Source: Rhodococcus rhodochrous
GTDB taxonomy: Bacteria > Actinomycetota > Actinomycetes > Mycobacteriales > Mycobacteriaceae
Direction: 5' to 3'
Assembly (NCBI RefSeq): GCF_014854695.1
Contig: NZ_CP027557.1
Span: 2,356,001-2,420,000, forward strand
Length of the DNA: 64,000 nucleotides
Every line of letters begins with the position of its first letter. Within the stretch, counting starts at the first letter, position 1. The notes under the pieces are model-generated. The model had not been told where the DNA came from. It was given only the letters and a program-made list of their open reading frames with translations, and did no database searches. Made by a program: the position numbers and the translations under genes. Of this stretch, positions 54,905 through 64,000 are shown piece by piece.

Positions 54905-57571
54905 GTGCAGACCCACGAGATCCGCAGGCGCTTTCTCGATCACTTCGTGAAGGCGGGACACACCGAGGTGCCCAGCGCGTCGCTGATCCTCGCCGATCCC
55001 AACCTGCTGTTCGTCAACGCCGGCATGGTCCCCTTCGTGCCCTACTTCCTCGGGCAGCAGACTCCGCCCTACACCCGCGCCACGTCGGTGCAGAAGTGTG
55101 TGCGCACCCTCGACATCGAGGAGGTCGGCAAGACCACCCGCCACAACACCTTCTTCCAGATGGCCGGCAACTTCTCGTTCGGCGACTACTTCAAGGAAGA
55201 GGCCATCACCTTCGCGTGGTCGCTGCTCACCGGCTCCGTCGAGGACGGCGGCTACGGAATCGACCCCGAGAAGCTGTGGGCGACGGTCTATCTCGACGAC
55301 GACGAAGCGTTCTCGATCTGGCGCGACAAGGTCGGCGTGCCCGAGGAGCGCATCCAGCGTCGCGGCATGAAGGACAACTACTGGTCGATGGGCATCCCCG
55401 GCCCGTGCGGCCCGTGCTCCGAGATCTTCTACGACCGCGGCCCCGACTACGGCGTCGAAGGCGGCCCCGAGGCCGACGAGGACCGCTACATCGAGATCTG
55501 GAATCTCGTGTTCATGCAGAACGAGCGCGGTGAGGGCGGTGCCAAGGACGACTACCCGATCCTCGGCCCGCTGCCGAAGAAGAACATCGACACCGGCATG
55601 GGTGTCGAGCGCGTCGCCTTCCTGCTCCAGGGCGTCGAGAACGTCTACGAGACCGACCTGCTGCGCCCCGTCATCGACAAGGCCGCCGAACTCACCGGCG
55701 CCGTCTACGGCGCGAAACACGACGACGACGTGCGCTTCCGCGTCATCGCCGACCACGCCCGCACCGCGGCGATGCTCATCGTCGACGGCGTCAACCCCGG
55801 CAACGACGGCCGCGGCTACGTGCTGCGCCGCCTGCTCCGCCGCATCGTGCGCTCGGCGCGTCTGCTCGGCGCCGACAAGCCCACCATGCGCGAGTTCATG
55901 GCGGTCGTGCGCGACACCATGGCCCCGTCCTATCCCGAACTCGACACCGACTTCTCGCGCATCGAGACCGTCGCGGTGGGCGAGGAGACGGCCTTCCTCA
56001 AGACCCTCGGTACCGGCAGCAAGCTGTTCGAAGGCGCCGTCGAAACCGTGAAGTCGCAGGGTAGGAATGTGCTCGGCGGCACCGAGGCGTTCACCCTCCA
56101 CGACACCTACGGGTTCCCGATCGACCTCACCCTCGAGATGGCGGCCGAGGCGGGCCTGACCGTCGACGAGGAAGGCTTCCGGTCGCTCATGGCCGAGCAG
56201 CGCCAGCGCGCCAAGGACGACGCCCGCGCCCGCAAGCACGCCCACGCCGACCTGACCGTCTACAAGGAACTCCTCGACCGTGGTCCGACGGAGTTCACCG
56301 GCTTCAGCGAGCTGGTGACCGAGGCGCACGTGCTCGCCGTCATCACCGGTGGCGAGCGCCTGCACGCGGCGAGCGCGGGCCAGCAGGTCGAGCTGATCCT
56401 CGACCGCAGCCCCCTCTACGCGGAGTCCGGCGGCCAGATCGCCGACATCGGCACCATCACCGGCCCCGGCCTGAAGATCAAGGTCGACGACGTCCAGAAG
56501 ATCGCCAAGCAGCTGTGGACGCACAAGGTCACGGTGCTCGAGGGTCAGGTCGTCGAAGGCGACGCCGTCCTCGTGCAGGTCGATCCCGAGTGGCGCAAGG
56601 GCGCAACCCAGGGTCATTCCGGCACCCACCTGGTCCACGCCGCGTTGCGCGAGGTGCTCGGCCCCAACGCCGTGCAGGCCGGTTCGCTCAACAAGCCCGG
56701 CTACCTGCGCTTCGACTTCTCGTGGCCCGGCGCCCTGTCCGAGCAGCAGAAGCAGGACATCGAGGCCGTCACCAACGAGGCCGTCGCGGCGAACTACCCC
56801 GTCAACACCTTCGTCACCGACCTCGACAAGGCCAAGAAGATGGGTGCGATGGCCCTGTTCGGCGAGAACTACGGCGACGAGGTCCGCGTCGTCGAGATCG
56901 GTGGCCCGTTCTCGATGGAGCTGTGCGGCGGCACGCACGTGCAGCACTCCTCGCACGTCGGCACCGTCACCCTCCTCGGTGAGCAGTCCGTCGGTTCCGG
57001 CATCCGCCGCGTCGAGGCGTACGTCGGTCTCGACTCCTACCGCCACCTGGCGAAGGAACGCGCGCTGCTCGCGGGCCTGTCCTCGACCCTGAGGGTTCCC
57101 TCCGAGGAGGTGCCCGGACGTGTCGAGGCCTTGCTCGACCGGCTCAAGGCCGCGGAGAAGGAGCTCGAGAAGACCCGCGCCGCGAACGTCGCCGCCGCAG
57201 CCGGAACGTACGCGGGCAAGGCGCAGCGCGTCGGCGACGTGCTCGTCGTGGCCGAGGCAGCGCCGGAGGGTGTCGCCGGCAACGACCTGCGCACGCTGGC
57301 GTCCGACGTCCGTGGGCGGCTCGGCACCGAGCCCGCCGTGGTGCTGCTGCTCGGCAACGCCGGCGGCAAGGTGCCTTTCGTCGTGGCCACCACCAAGGCT
57401 GCGCAGGAGAAGGGCATCAAGGCAGGCGACCTCGTCGCGAGCTTCGGTCCCGCGATCGGTGGTCGCGGTGGCGGCAAGCCTGACATGGCTCAGGGCGCAG
57501 GGTCGGATCCGGCCGGTATTCCGGCCGCACTCGATGCCTTCCGTGCCCGTCTGAGCGAGCTGGCCGGCTGA
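54905..57571 (+). CDS. alaS: alanyl-tRNA synthetase
   Basis: 888 residues: class II core ([40 protein letters not shown]), anticodon-like helical region, editing domain with [16 protein letters not shown] (H-x3-H) and a further Cys/His pair in [13 protein letters not shown], and the C-terminal DHHA1 domain ([12 protein letters not shown]). It charges tRNA-Ala and clears misacylated products. GTG with AAAGGA 8 bases upstream. ruvX follows after 2 bases. Confidence 0.96.
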   Translation: MQTHEIRRRFLDHFVKAGHTEVPSASLILADPNLLFVNAGMVPFVPYFLGQQTPPYTRATSVQKCVRTLDIEEVGKTTRHNTFFQMAGNFSFGDYFKEEAITFAWSLLTGSVEDGGYGIDPEKLWATVYLDDDEAFSIWRDKVGVPEERIQRRGMKDNYWSMGIPGPCGPCSEIFYDRGPDYGVEGGPEADEDRYIEIWNLVFMQNERGEGGAKDDYPILGPLPKKNIDTGMGVERVAFLLQGVENVYETDLLRPVIDKAAELTGAVYGAKHDDDVRFRVIADHARTAAMLIVDGVNPGNDGRGYVLRRLLRRIVRSARLLGADKPTMREFMAVVRDTMAPSYPELDTDFSRIETVAVGEETAFLKTLGTGSKLFEGAVETVKSQGRNVLGGTEAFTLHDTYGFPIDLTLEMAAEAGLTVDEEGFRSLMAEQRQRAKDDARARKHAHADLTVYKELLDRGPTEFTGFSELVTEAHVLAVITGGERLHAASAGQQVELILDRSPLYAESGGQIADIGTITGPGLKIKVDDVQKIAKQLWTHKVTVLEGQVVEGDAVLVQVDPEWRKGATQGHSGTHLVHAALREVLGPNAVQAGSLNKPGYLRFDFSWPGALSEQQKQDIEAVTNEAVAANYPVNTFVTDLDKAKKMGAMALFGENYGDEVRVVEIGGPFSMELCGGTHVQHSSHVGTVTLLGEQSVGSGIRRVEAYVGLDSYRHLAKERALLAGLSSTLRVPSEEVPGRVEALLDRLKAAEKELEKTRAANVAAAAGTYAGKAQRVGDVLVVAEAAPEGVAGNDLRTLASDVRGRLGTEPAVVLLLGNAGGKVPFVVATTKAAQEKGIKAGDLVASFGPAIGGRGGGKPDMAQGAGSDPAGIPAALDAFRARLSELAG

Positions 57572-57573
57572 GC

Positions 57574-58092
57574 GTGGCCGAACCGCCGCGCCCCGATCGT
57601 CCCGGAGTGGACGATCCCGGCCGTGGTCGCCGCATCGCAGTCGACGTCGGCAGCGTCCGGATCGGGGTCGCCTCCAGCGACCCCGACGGGATCCTCGCCA
57701 CCCCGGTCGAGACGGTGCCGCGGTCCAAGGAACGCGGACCCGACGCACCCGATATCCGGCGCATCGTCGAGATCGTTAGGGAATACGAGGCTGTTGAGGT
57801 TATCGTCGGGCTGCCGCAGACACTGCGCGGTGAGCCCGGCAAGGCTGCGAAACTGGCGAGCGACTTCGCGCGTCGACTTCGCCGTGCCCTACCCGATGTT
57901 CCCGTGCGCCTGGCCGACGAACGTTTCACGACGGTCACTGCGGCGCGCGCCCTCCGCGAGAGCGGGGTGAGTGCGCGAGGTGCGCGGCCGGTCATCGACC
58001 AGGCTGCCGCCGTGGCCATCTTGCAGGGTTGGTTGGACGAGCGGAGTTCGGTAGTGAACGAGTCGGGGCGTGACGCAGGGGGCAGCCGGTGA
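57574..58092 (+). CDS. ruvX: RuvX/YqgF putative Holliday junction nuclease
   Basis: 172-residue RNase H-like protein: [20 protein letters not shown] (first Asp), [34 protein letters not shown] and [18 protein letters not shown] (C-terminal Asp). It may resolve junctions or mature 16S rRNA. GTG start two bases after the alaS stop; overlaps mltG by 4 bases, the same gene order as in mycobacteria. Confidence 0.93.
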   Translation: MAEPPRPDRPGVDDPGRGRRIAVDVGSVRIGVASSDPDGILATPVETVPRSKERGPDAPDIRRIVEIVREYEAVEVIVGLPQTLRGEPGKAAKLASDFARRLRRALPDVPVRLADERFTTVTAARALRESGVSARGARPVIDQAAAVAILQGWLDERSSVVNESGRDAGGSR

Positions 58093-59990
58093 GCCGGCAC
58101 GGACGACACGACGACCATTCGGAGAACGCGCGGCAGGATCTGTTCGCGGATCCTTACGCCGGTGGGTACACGGAACCTCCAGTGGATCGCACCGGATCCG
58201 AGGATCCCTATCGCACCGGATCCGAGGATCCCTATCGCACCGGATCCGAGGATCCGTATCGATCCGACCCGCGGTACCGGTACGACGATCCGTACGGCAA
58301 CGACTCCCACGGCCGTGATCCGTACGGCGGTGGTGCGTACGAGAGCGTCCCGGGTGGGCACCCGGAGGCCCGTCCACCCGATCCGGACGATCACGAGACC
58401 ACGGTCCTGAACTTCGGACCGGGTGTATTCGACGGCCCGCCGCCCCGTCACCCCGAACAGGGTTACGGCGAGCAGGGGTACGCCGAGGAACATCAGGGGT
58501 ACGTCGAGCAGGGCTATACCGAGCAGGGCTATACCGAGCAGGGCTATACCGAGCAGGGCTACGGCGACGGAGGTTACGCAGGATCCGGGTACGAGCACGA
58601 CGGATCCACCGGCGCCGATCCCGGACACGCTCCGGCCGATCACCCCGAGGGTGGACATCTCGACGACGAGTACCCGGGCGGATACTCCTACGCCGCACGC
58701 GACGCGAACCGTGACGCCTACCGCGACGACGACTCCGCCGCCGACGCGGTCGCAGCGGAGGAGGTCACCGCCGAGCAGCGTGCGGTCCCCCTCGCGGTCG
58801 ACGGTTCGGAACGCGCCGCACGCCGCAATCCGAAGGCGAGCGGGCGCAAGAAGCGCGGACGTGTCGTGGGCGCGCTCGCCGCCGCGGTGCTCCTGCTCGT
58901 CGTCGTGGGTGGCGGTTATCTCGCCTACGACCGGTTCCTCGGCACCGATCTTCCGCCGGACTTCACCGGACCTCCCGGACCGGCCGTCGTCGTCCAGGTC
59001 AACCCCGGCGAGACCGCCGGAGAGATCGGCAGCGAGTTCGTCGACAAGGGTGTCGTCGCGAGTTCCGCTGCCTTCTACGAAGCGGCCGTGCAGAACTCGG
59101 GGATGAATTCGCTGCAGCCCGGCTTCTACCAGGTGGCCACCAACATCCCGGCTGTCGACGCCGTCGCCGCCCTCGTCGACCCGGCCAGCCGGGTCGGTGC
59201 GCTCGTGATCTCCGAGGGGCGTCAGCTCCACGACATCCGCGACGTCAACACCGGTGCCGTCCGCAAGGGCATCTACACACTCATCGCCGAGGCGAGCTGC
59301 CACGGCGATCCGGCCGCGGAGAACTGCGTCACCTACGAGGAACTCGACGCGGCTGGTGCCACCCCGGACCTGCAGGCGCTCGGCGTTCCGGAATGGGCGC
59401 GCGACGCGGTCGCGAATGTACCCGACCGCAGGCGACAGCTCGAAGGCCTCATCGCCGCGGGCAGCTGGGATTTCGATCCGACGGCCGAACCCGTCGAGAT
59501 CCTCGCCCGCCTCGTGTCGGAAAGTGCTGCCAGCTACGACGCGACGGGGATCACCGACGCGGCCGCACGCGTGGGCCTGACCCCGTACGAGATGCTCATC
59601 TCCGCATCGCTCGTCGAACGCGAGGCCCTGCCACAGGATTTCGCGAAGGTCGCCCGCGTGATCCTCAACCGCCTCGAGATCGACCAGATGCTCCAGTTCG
59701 ACTCGACCGTCAACTACGAGCTCGACGAGACCGAACTCGCGACCACCGACGCCGACCGCGCGCGGGTGACCCCCTGGAACACGTATGCCATGGTCGGTCT
59801 GCCGGCGACGCCCATCTCGTCACCGAGCATCGGTGCGCTGCAGGCGATGGAGAACCCGGAACCGGGGGAATGGATCTACTTCGTGACGATCGACGACAAG
59901 GGCACCACGCTCTTCGCGAATTCCTACGAGGAGCACCTGCAGAACACCGAACTGGCACTCGCGAGCGGGATCCTCGACAGTGGCCGCTGA
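58089..59990 (+). CDS. mltG: endolytic transglycosylase MltG with long repeat-bearing N-terminus
   Basis: 633 residues. Residues 1-260 are an acidic, Tyr/Gly/Asp-rich cytoplasmic region with two tandem repeats: RTGSEDPY three times (about residue 35-56), and EQGYT four times (about 140-158). A transmembrane helix ([20 protein letters not shown]) follows, then the extracellular YceG/MltG part with [11 protein letters not shown] (catalytic Glu) and [20 protein letters not shown]. MltG cuts nascent glycan strands and sets their length. The N-terminal extension is typical of actinobacteria in general, but its repeats are specific. GTG start; overlaps aroE. Confidence 0.9.
   Translation: MSRHGRHDDHSENARQDLFADPYAGGYTEPPVDRTGSEDPYRTGSEDPYRTGSEDPYRSDPRYRYDDPYGNDSHGRDPYGGGAYESVPGGHPEARPPDPDDHETTVLNFGPGVFDGPPPRHPEQGYGEQGYAEEHQGYVEQGYTEQGYTEQGYTEQGYGDGGYAGSGYEHDGSTGADPGHAPADHPEGGHLDDEYPGGYSYAARDANRDAYRDDDSAADAVAAEEVTAEQRAVPLAVDGSERAARRNPKASGRKKRGRVVGALAAAVLLLVVVGGGYLAYDRFLGTDLPPDFTGPPGPAVVVQVNPGETAGEIGSEFVDKGVVASSAAFYEAAVQNSGMNSLQPGFYQVATNIPAVDAVAALVDPASRVGALVISEGRQLHDIRDVNTGAVRKGIYTLIAEASCHGDPAAENCVTYEELDAAGATPDLQALGVPEWARDAVANVPDRRRQLEGLIAAGSWDFDPTAEPVEILARLVSESAASYDATGITDAAARVGLTPYEMLISASLVEREALPQDFAKVARVILNRLEIDQMLQFDSTVNYELDETELATTDADRARVTPWNTYAMVGLPATPISSPSIGALQAMENPEPGEWIYFVTIDDKGTTLFANSYEEHLQNTELALASGILDSGR
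58186..58257. repeat. three 24-bp repeats in mltG
   Basis: A 24-bp unit starting ATCGCACCGGATCCGAGGAT is repeated at 58186, 58210 and 58234; the third differs only near its end. In frame, coding RTGSEDPY. Confidence 0.95.
58506..58563. repeat. 15-bp repeats in mltG
   Basis: GAGCAGGGCTATACC at 58506, 58521 and 58536, then a degenerate fourth unit from 58551. In frame, coding EQGYT. Confidence 0.95.
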
Positions 59991-60834
59991 TCCGAACGGG
60001 GGTGTCCGGAGGGCCGCGGTCCTCGGGAAACCCATCGCGCACTCGAAGTCGCCCCTGTTGCATCTCGCGGCGTACCGGGCACTCGGGCTGACCGAGTGGA
60101 CCTACGAACGCATCGAATGCACCGGTGAGCAGCTGCCGGGACTCGTGTCCTCACTCGGTGAGGAATGGGTGGGTCTGTCCGTCACGATGCCCGGCAAGTT
60201 CGCGGCACTCGAGTTCGCCACCGAACGCACCGAGCGGGCCGTCAGGATCGGATCGGCCAACACCCTCGTCCGCATCGAGAGCGGGTGGCGCGCCGACTGC
60301 ACCGACGTCGACGGCGTGTCCGGAGCACTGCGTTCGGTCGGCGTCGGCGATCTGTCCGGCGCGTCGGCGGTCGTCGTGGGCTCGGGTGGCACCGCCCGAC
60401 CGGCGCTCGTGGGTCTCACCGACCTCGGTGTGCGCTCGGTGACCGTGGTTGCGCGGTCCGAGGAGAAGGCCCGCGCGACGTTCGATTGTCTCGACGACGA
60501 CATCGAGGCCCGATGGCTGTCGTTCGACGCCCCCGAACTCGGCCGGGTCTGCGCCGAGGCCGGTGCGCTCGTGAGCACCGTGCCCGCACCCGCAGCAGCC
60601 CCGTACGCGGAGGCTCTCGCACAGGCCCCGCGCATCCTCGATGCGATCTACGACCCCTGGCCCACGCCGCTGGCGACAGCGGCCGAGGTACGCGGCGTCC
60701 GCGTCGTCAGCGGTCTGCACATGCTGCTCAACCAGGCCTTCGGGCAGGTCGAGCAGTTCACGGGTTTGCCCGCCCCGCGCGCGGAGATGGCGCGTGCCGT
60801 CGGGCTCGACCTGAATTCTCCGCACCCGGCCTGA
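59980..60834 (+). CDS. aroE: shikimate dehydrogenase
   Basis: 284 residues: GKPIAHSKSPLLHLAAYRAL (shikimate site), LSVTMPGKFAAL (catalytic Lys), ANTLVRIESGW, DCTDVDG (catalytic Asp), and NADP-binding [15 protein letters not shown]. It reduces 3-dehydroshikimate in aromatic amino acid synthesis. GTG start inside the end of mltG (11-base overlap), so coupled with it. Confidence 0.94.
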   Translation: MAADPNGGVRRAAVLGKPIAHSKSPLLHLAAYRALGLTEWTYERIECTGEQLPGLVSSLGEEWVGLSVTMPGKFAALEFATERTERAVRIGSANTLVRIESGWRADCTDVDGVSGALRSVGVGDLSGASAVVVGSGGTARPALVGLTDLGVRSVTVVARSEEKARATFDCLDDDIEARWLSFDAPELGRVCAEAGALVSTVPAPAAAPYAEALAQAPRILDAIYDPWPTPLATAAEVRGVRVVSGLHMLLNQAFGQVEQFTGLPAPRAEMARAVGLDLNSPHPA

Positions 60835-60996
60835 GATCCCGCACGCTCCTCGATCCATAGATACGGGTGAGGGGTCCGATACCGAACGAGAATGGTCCGC
60901 GAGCACTTTCCGGCCCGTTCGCGAAGTAGTGTCGGACCCGTCCGACGGCCGTGACGGCTGTCACCGCTGTCGCCTGCGGGTCGAGAAGGAGCAAAC

Positions 60997-62148
60997 ATGA
61001 GTGCAGTGATCGTCCAGGCCGTGCGCACACCTGTCGGCAGGAGGAACGGCGGCCTGTCCGGCGTGCACCCGGCACAACTGTCCGCCGTCGTGCTGAACGC
61101 GCTGGTCGAGCGCGCCGACATCGATCCGGAGGTCGTCGAGGACGTCATCTGGGGTTGCGTGCAGCAGGCCGGCGAGCAGGCCATCGACATCGCCCGCACC
61201 GCGGTGCTCACAGCGGGCTGGCCGGAGTCCGTGCCCGGCGTGACCATCGACCGGCAGTGCGGCTCGAGCCAGCAGGCGCTGAACTTCGCGATCGCGAGCG
61301 TCGAAGCGGGACACTACGACGTCGTCGTCGCCGGTGGCGTCGAGGTGATGTCGCGGGTGCCCATGGGCACCTCGACCTCCGTGGGCGGGTCGCCCTACCC
61401 CGAGGCCTTCCTCGAGCGGTACGACGGGGCGCGGCCGAACCAGGGCATCGGCGCCGAGATGATCGCCGAGAAGTGGGGCCTGAGCCGCACCGACGTGGAC
61501 GCCTTCTCCGCGCGCTCGCACGAACGGGCCGCCGCCGCCCAGGACGCCGGACTGTTCGCCGACCAGATCGTGCCGGTCACCACCCCGGACGGAACCGTCG
61601 TCTCGCAGGACGAGGGCATCCGCCGCGGCACCACCGTCGAGAAGCTCGCCGGCCTGAAGACCGTCTTCAAGGAGGACGGTGTCATCCACGCCGGGAACTC
61701 CTCGCAGATCTCCGACGGATCCGCCGCACTGCTGATCATGAGCGAGGAGGCCGCCGTGAAGCACGGCCTGACTCCGCTCGCGAAGATCCACACCGCCGTC
61801 GTGACCGGCTCCGACCCGGTCATCATGCTCACCGCACCCATCCCGGCGACGGAGAAGGCACTCGCGAAGTCCGGCCTGTCCGTCGACGACATCGGCGTCT
61901 TCGAGGTCAACGAGGCGTTCGCTCCGGTGCCCATGGCCTGGCAGAAGGAGATCGGCGCACCCGAGGACAAGCTCAACCCCAACGGTGGTGCGATCGCCCT
62001 CGGTCACCCGCTCGGGGGTTCCGGCGCCCGCATCCTCACTGACATGATCTTCCACATGCGCCGCAACAACCTCCGCTACGGCCTGCAGACCATGTGCGAA
62101 GGCGGCGGCCAGGCCAACGCCACCATCCTCGAACTCGTCGCGCAGTAG
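60997..62148 (+). CDS. thiolase / acetyl-CoA acetyltransferase
   Basis: 383 residues. Active Cys in TIDRQCGSSQQALNFA, NEAF region FEVNEAFAPVPMAW, His in GHPLGGSGARI and the second Cys in TMCEGGGQANATIL. It cleaves or forms beta-ketoacyl-CoA. ATG with AGAAGGAG 6-7 bases upstream. Isolated, with its own promoter region (TAGTGT near 60927) and a strong terminator, so likely a single-gene unit. Confidence 0.93.
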   Translation: MSAVIVQAVRTPVGRRNGGLSGVHPAQLSAVVLNALVERADIDPEVVEDVIWGCVQQAGEQAIDIARTAVLTAGWPESVPGVTIDRQCGSSQQALNFAIASVEAGHYDVVVAGGVEVMSRVPMGTSTSVGGSPYPEAFLERYDGARPNQGIGAEMIAEKWGLSRTDVDAFSARSHERAAAAQDAGLFADQIVPVTTPDGTVVSQDEGIRRGTTVEKLAGLKTVFKEDGVIHAGNSSQISDGSAALLIMSEEAAVKHGLTPLAKIHTAVVTGSDPVIMLTAPIPATEKALAKSGLSVDDIGVFEVNEAFAPVPMAWQKEIGAPEDKLNPNGGAIALGHPLGGSGARILTDMIFHMRRNNLRYGLQTMCEGGGQANATILELVAQ

Positions 62149-62163
62149 CCGCACCCGACACCG

Positions 62164-62207
62164 TCCGCTGTCCACCCGCGATACCTGAGCGGGTGGGCAG
62201 CGGATTT
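62164..62207 (+). terminator. intrinsic terminator after the thiolase gene
   Basis: A 16-bp stem (62164-62179 with 62189-62204, one G-T pair) over a 9-base loop is followed by TTTCTC. Confidence 0.75.
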
Positions 62208-62295
62208 CTCCGCGCAGGTGTCGAATCGGCGCCCTACCGTTCGTGTAGAGGGTGAGAGGCCGGAACCGCCGGCCGCCGAGGGGAAGGACCCCGAC

Positions 62296-62652
62296 ATGGC
62301 GCAGTACCTGCTGAGCATCTACCAGCCCGACGGTGAACCGCCGTCACCGGAGTTCCTCGACCCGATCATGAAGAAGGTCGCGGCGTGGCAGAACGAGATC
62401 CGGGAGGCAGGGATCTGGGTGTTCTCCGGCGGCCTGCACCCGCCGGACACGGCGACGGTCGTGCGCACGGACGAGGGGCGCACGGTGACGACCGACGGTC
62501 CGTACATCGAGGGCAAGGAGCATCTCGGTGGCTTCGACGTCATCGACGTGCCCGACCTCGACGAGGCGCTGAAGTGGGCGCGCGGTCTCGCCGATGCCAC
62601 CACACTGCCCATCGAGGTGCGGCCCCTGGAGTTCGGATCCTGCGCCGGATGA
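62296..62652 (+). CDS. YCII/DGPF domain protein, partner of ECF42-type sigma factor
   Basis: 118 residues of the YCII-related fold: MAQYLLSIYQPDGEPPSPEF at the start and TTDGPYIEGKEHLGGFDVID, the DGPF-type motif (here DGPY). Such genes neighbour ECF sigma factors of the ECF42 group and are thought to be part of the same system. Possible enzyme or sensor; no activity assigned. 13 bases before the sigma gene. Confidence 0.85.
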   Translation: MAQYLLSIYQPDGEPPSPEFLDPIMKKVAAWQNEIREAGIWVFSGGLHPPDTATVVRTDEGRTVTTDGPYIEGKEHLGGFDVIDVPDLDEALKWARGLADATTLPIEVRPLEFGSCAG

Positions 62653-62665
62653 CCTGCGTACCTCG

Positions 62666-63913
62666 ATGACCGGGCCGTCCACCGCCGACATCGGTCGCAT
62701 CTTCCGTGAGGAGTACGGCCGCGCGGTCGCCGTGCTCACCCGCGTCCTCGGCGACATCGACGTCGCCGAGGACGCGGTGCAGGACGCCTTCTCGACCGCC
62801 GTCGAACGATGGCCCGGGGAAGGCATCCCACCGAGCCCGGCCGGATGGATCATCACCACCGCCCGTCGCCGGGCGATCGACAGGGCACGACGGGAGGCCG
62901 CACGATCGGTCAAGCACGCCGAGGCGGACCTGCTCCACCCGACATCCGGCGTCGCGGTCGACCCCGAGGCGGTCGTCTCGCCCGAGATCCCTGACGACCG
63001 CCTCCGTCTGATCTTCACCTGTTGTCACCCGGCGCTTGCGCCTCAGGCACGAGTCGCGCTGACATTGCGCCTGCTCGGCGGGCTCACCACCACGCAGATC
63101 GCCCGGGCCTTCCTCGTGCCGGAAACGACGATGGGGCAACGGATCTCCCGCGCCAAACGAAAGATCCGCGACGCGCGCATCCCGTTTCGCATCCCGTCCC
63201 CGGACGAGTTTCCCGAACGCCTCGACGCGGTGCGGTCCGTGCTCTATCTCGTGTACACGGAGGGCCACACGGCGAGCACCGGACCCGAACTCGCCGACAC
63301 GGATCTGTGTTCGGAGGCGGTGCGGCTGGCCCGCTTGCTGGCAGGGCTCGTTCCCGACGATCCCGAGACCACGGGACTTCTCGCCCTGATACTCCTCGGC
63401 GAATCCCGACGCGCCGCGCGGACAGGGCGCGGCGGCGAACTCGTCCTGCTCGCAGACCAGGACCGCTCGCGGTGGGACCGCGCGCTGATCGACGAAGGGC
63501 AGGCGCTCGTGCGGCGCACCCTGCGCTGGAACAGGCCGGGGCCCTACCAGATCCAGGCCGCGATCGCCGCGGTGCACGCCGACGCGCCCACCTTCGAGGA
63601 CACCGATTGGGCGCAGATCGTCGCGCTCTACGACCTGCTGATGGCCGCGGATCCCACACCGGTCGTCGCGTTGCACCGGGCCGTCGCACTCGCCGAAGTG
63701 GAGGGTCCCGCAGCGGCTCTCGGGCTCGTCGACCGCCTCGACCTCGAGCGGTACCACGTCTTCCACGCCGTCCGGGCCGACCTGCTCGCCCGCCTCGGCC
63801 GGATCACCGAGGCGAGCGAGGCGTACACCACCGCCGCGGCGCGCACGGAGAACGCGGTCGAACGCGCACATCTCCTACGTCGCCGCGACGACCTGCGGGA
63901 CGCGCTCAGGTAG
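62666..63913 (+). CDS. ECF42-type RNA polymerase sigma factor with C-terminal extension
   Basis: 415 residues. Sigma2 (IFREEYGRAVAVLTRVLGDI ... DVAEDAVQDAFSTAVERWP) and sigma4 (ALTLRLLGGLTTTQIARAFL) form the first ~180. A TPR-like C-terminal part (LVYTEGHTASTGPEL to the end) replaces an anti-sigma factor, as in ECF42. No anti-sigma gene is adjacent. The DGPY protein upstream is its expected partner. ATG at 62666. Confidence 0.88.
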   Translation: MTGPSTADIGRIFREEYGRAVAVLTRVLGDIDVAEDAVQDAFSTAVERWPGEGIPPSPAGWIITTARRRAIDRARREAARSVKHAEADLLHPTSGVAVDPEAVVSPEIPDDRLRLIFTCCHPALAPQARVALTLRLLGGLTTTQIARAFLVPETTMGQRISRAKRKIRDARIPFRIPSPDEFPERLDAVRSVLYLVYTEGHTASTGPELADTDLCSEAVRLARLLAGLVPDDPETTGLLALILLGESRRAARTGRGGELVLLADQDRSRWDRALIDEGQALVRRTLRWNRPGPYQIQAAIAAVHADAPTFEDTDWAQIVALYDLLMAADPTPVVALHRAVALAEVEGPAAALGLVDRLDLERYHVFHAVRADLLARLGRITEASEAYTTAAARTENAVERAHLLRRRDDLRDALR

Positions 63914-64000
63914 CCGGTGTCGTGCCGGTCGTCGTCTCGGCCTCGGGAACCGAACGCTGCCACGGCCACCGGCCGTCGATCTCCAGCTGCAGCGACCAGC
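63906..64000 (-). CDS. C-terminal fragment of an unidentified protein
   Basis: Minus-strand frame open to the window edge, ending WSLQLEIDGRWPWQ then a Thr-rich tail with TGA at 63906-63908. Its 3' end overlaps the sigma gene end by 8 bases. Composition of the first half looks coding. The N-terminus is outside the window; no family assigned. Confidence 0.45.
   Translation of the reverse strand, partial: WSLQLEIDGRWPWQRSVPEAETTTGTTPAT

Noticed and set aside
53645-57748. Very long minus-strand open frame opposite rarA and alaS
   Set aside because: It mirrors two well conserved genes. High GC removes stops from this frame, and its Val/Gly/Asp/Leu-rich translation shows no domain.
58186-58563. 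Regularly spaced repeats suggestive of a CRISPR array
   Set aside because: Units are contiguous, in frame and without unique spacers; they are coding repeats in mltG.

Overview
The window is high-GC actinobacterial DNA. Gene order and content fit the Mycobacteriales, most likely Rhodococcus or a close relative. From memory, much of the plus strand follows the Mycobacterium tuberculosis Rv2614c-Rv2552c neighbourhood: thrS, HIT phosphorylase, pgsA, PIM acyltransferase, pimA, NUDIX protein; then pdxS, tesB, pdxT, yebC, ruvC-ruvA-ruvB, yajC-secD-secF, a solute-binding lipoprotein, apt, relA, secreted cyclophilins, a glyoxalase-II-like protein, hisS, a radical SAM protein, PhoD, a YpfJ-like protease, aspS, rarA, alaS, ruvX, mltG and aroE. 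Many neighbours overlap by ATGA or GTGA, starts are often GTG, and several mRNAs look leaderless.

Layout. 1-702: C-terminal part of a ZapE/AFG1 ATPase, then a GNAT gene on the minus strand. 1574-2221: a stand-alone LeuA-type regulatory domain gene, preceded by a 13-codon leader peptide and two mutually exclusive hairpins. 2361-2823: five minus-strand tRNA genes (Gly, Cys, Val, Gly, Val in order of transcription); tRNA-Val(CAC) follows at 3256. 3567-10951: a DUF742 gene, thrS and the phosphatidylinositol mannoside cluster. 11201-15811: the vitamin B6 genes pdxS and pdxT around tesB, interrupted by an opposite-strand rsbQ-rsbP pair. 15917-19203: yebC and the SOS-boxed ruvCAB operon. 19351-27517: Sec translocase genes, a lipoprotein, apt and relA. 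27551-30216: three tandem exported cyclophilins. 30366-33060: glyoxalase-like protein, hisS and a membrane protein.

33086-46892 is the more accessory part. It holds a type VII-secretion-like pair (EspC-like protein plus a WxG/Ala-Pro-rich protein), a radical SAM gene with an SOS box, a MarR regulator divergent from two pirin-like genes, two CNNM/CorC membrane proteins, a 40-residue amphipathic ORF with its own terminator, a DUF4383 protein, a RecQ-like helicase, an SDR, a uridine-kinase-like protein that has lost its P-loop, an orphan protein, and a chagasin-like (I42) protease inhibitor. 46926-63913 returns to conserved genes and ends with thiolase and an ECF sigma factor next to its YCII/DGPF partner. 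The last 95 bases hold the C-terminus of a minus-strand gene.

The most promising signals are: the leader-peptide switch at 1610-1716, whose geometry predicts translation only when the ribosome stalls on Val/Leu codons; the rsbQP stress module placed inside the pdxS-tesB-pdxT cluster; the type VII-like pair; and the 40-residue ORF at 41684. All functional statements come from reading motifs; no database search was run.
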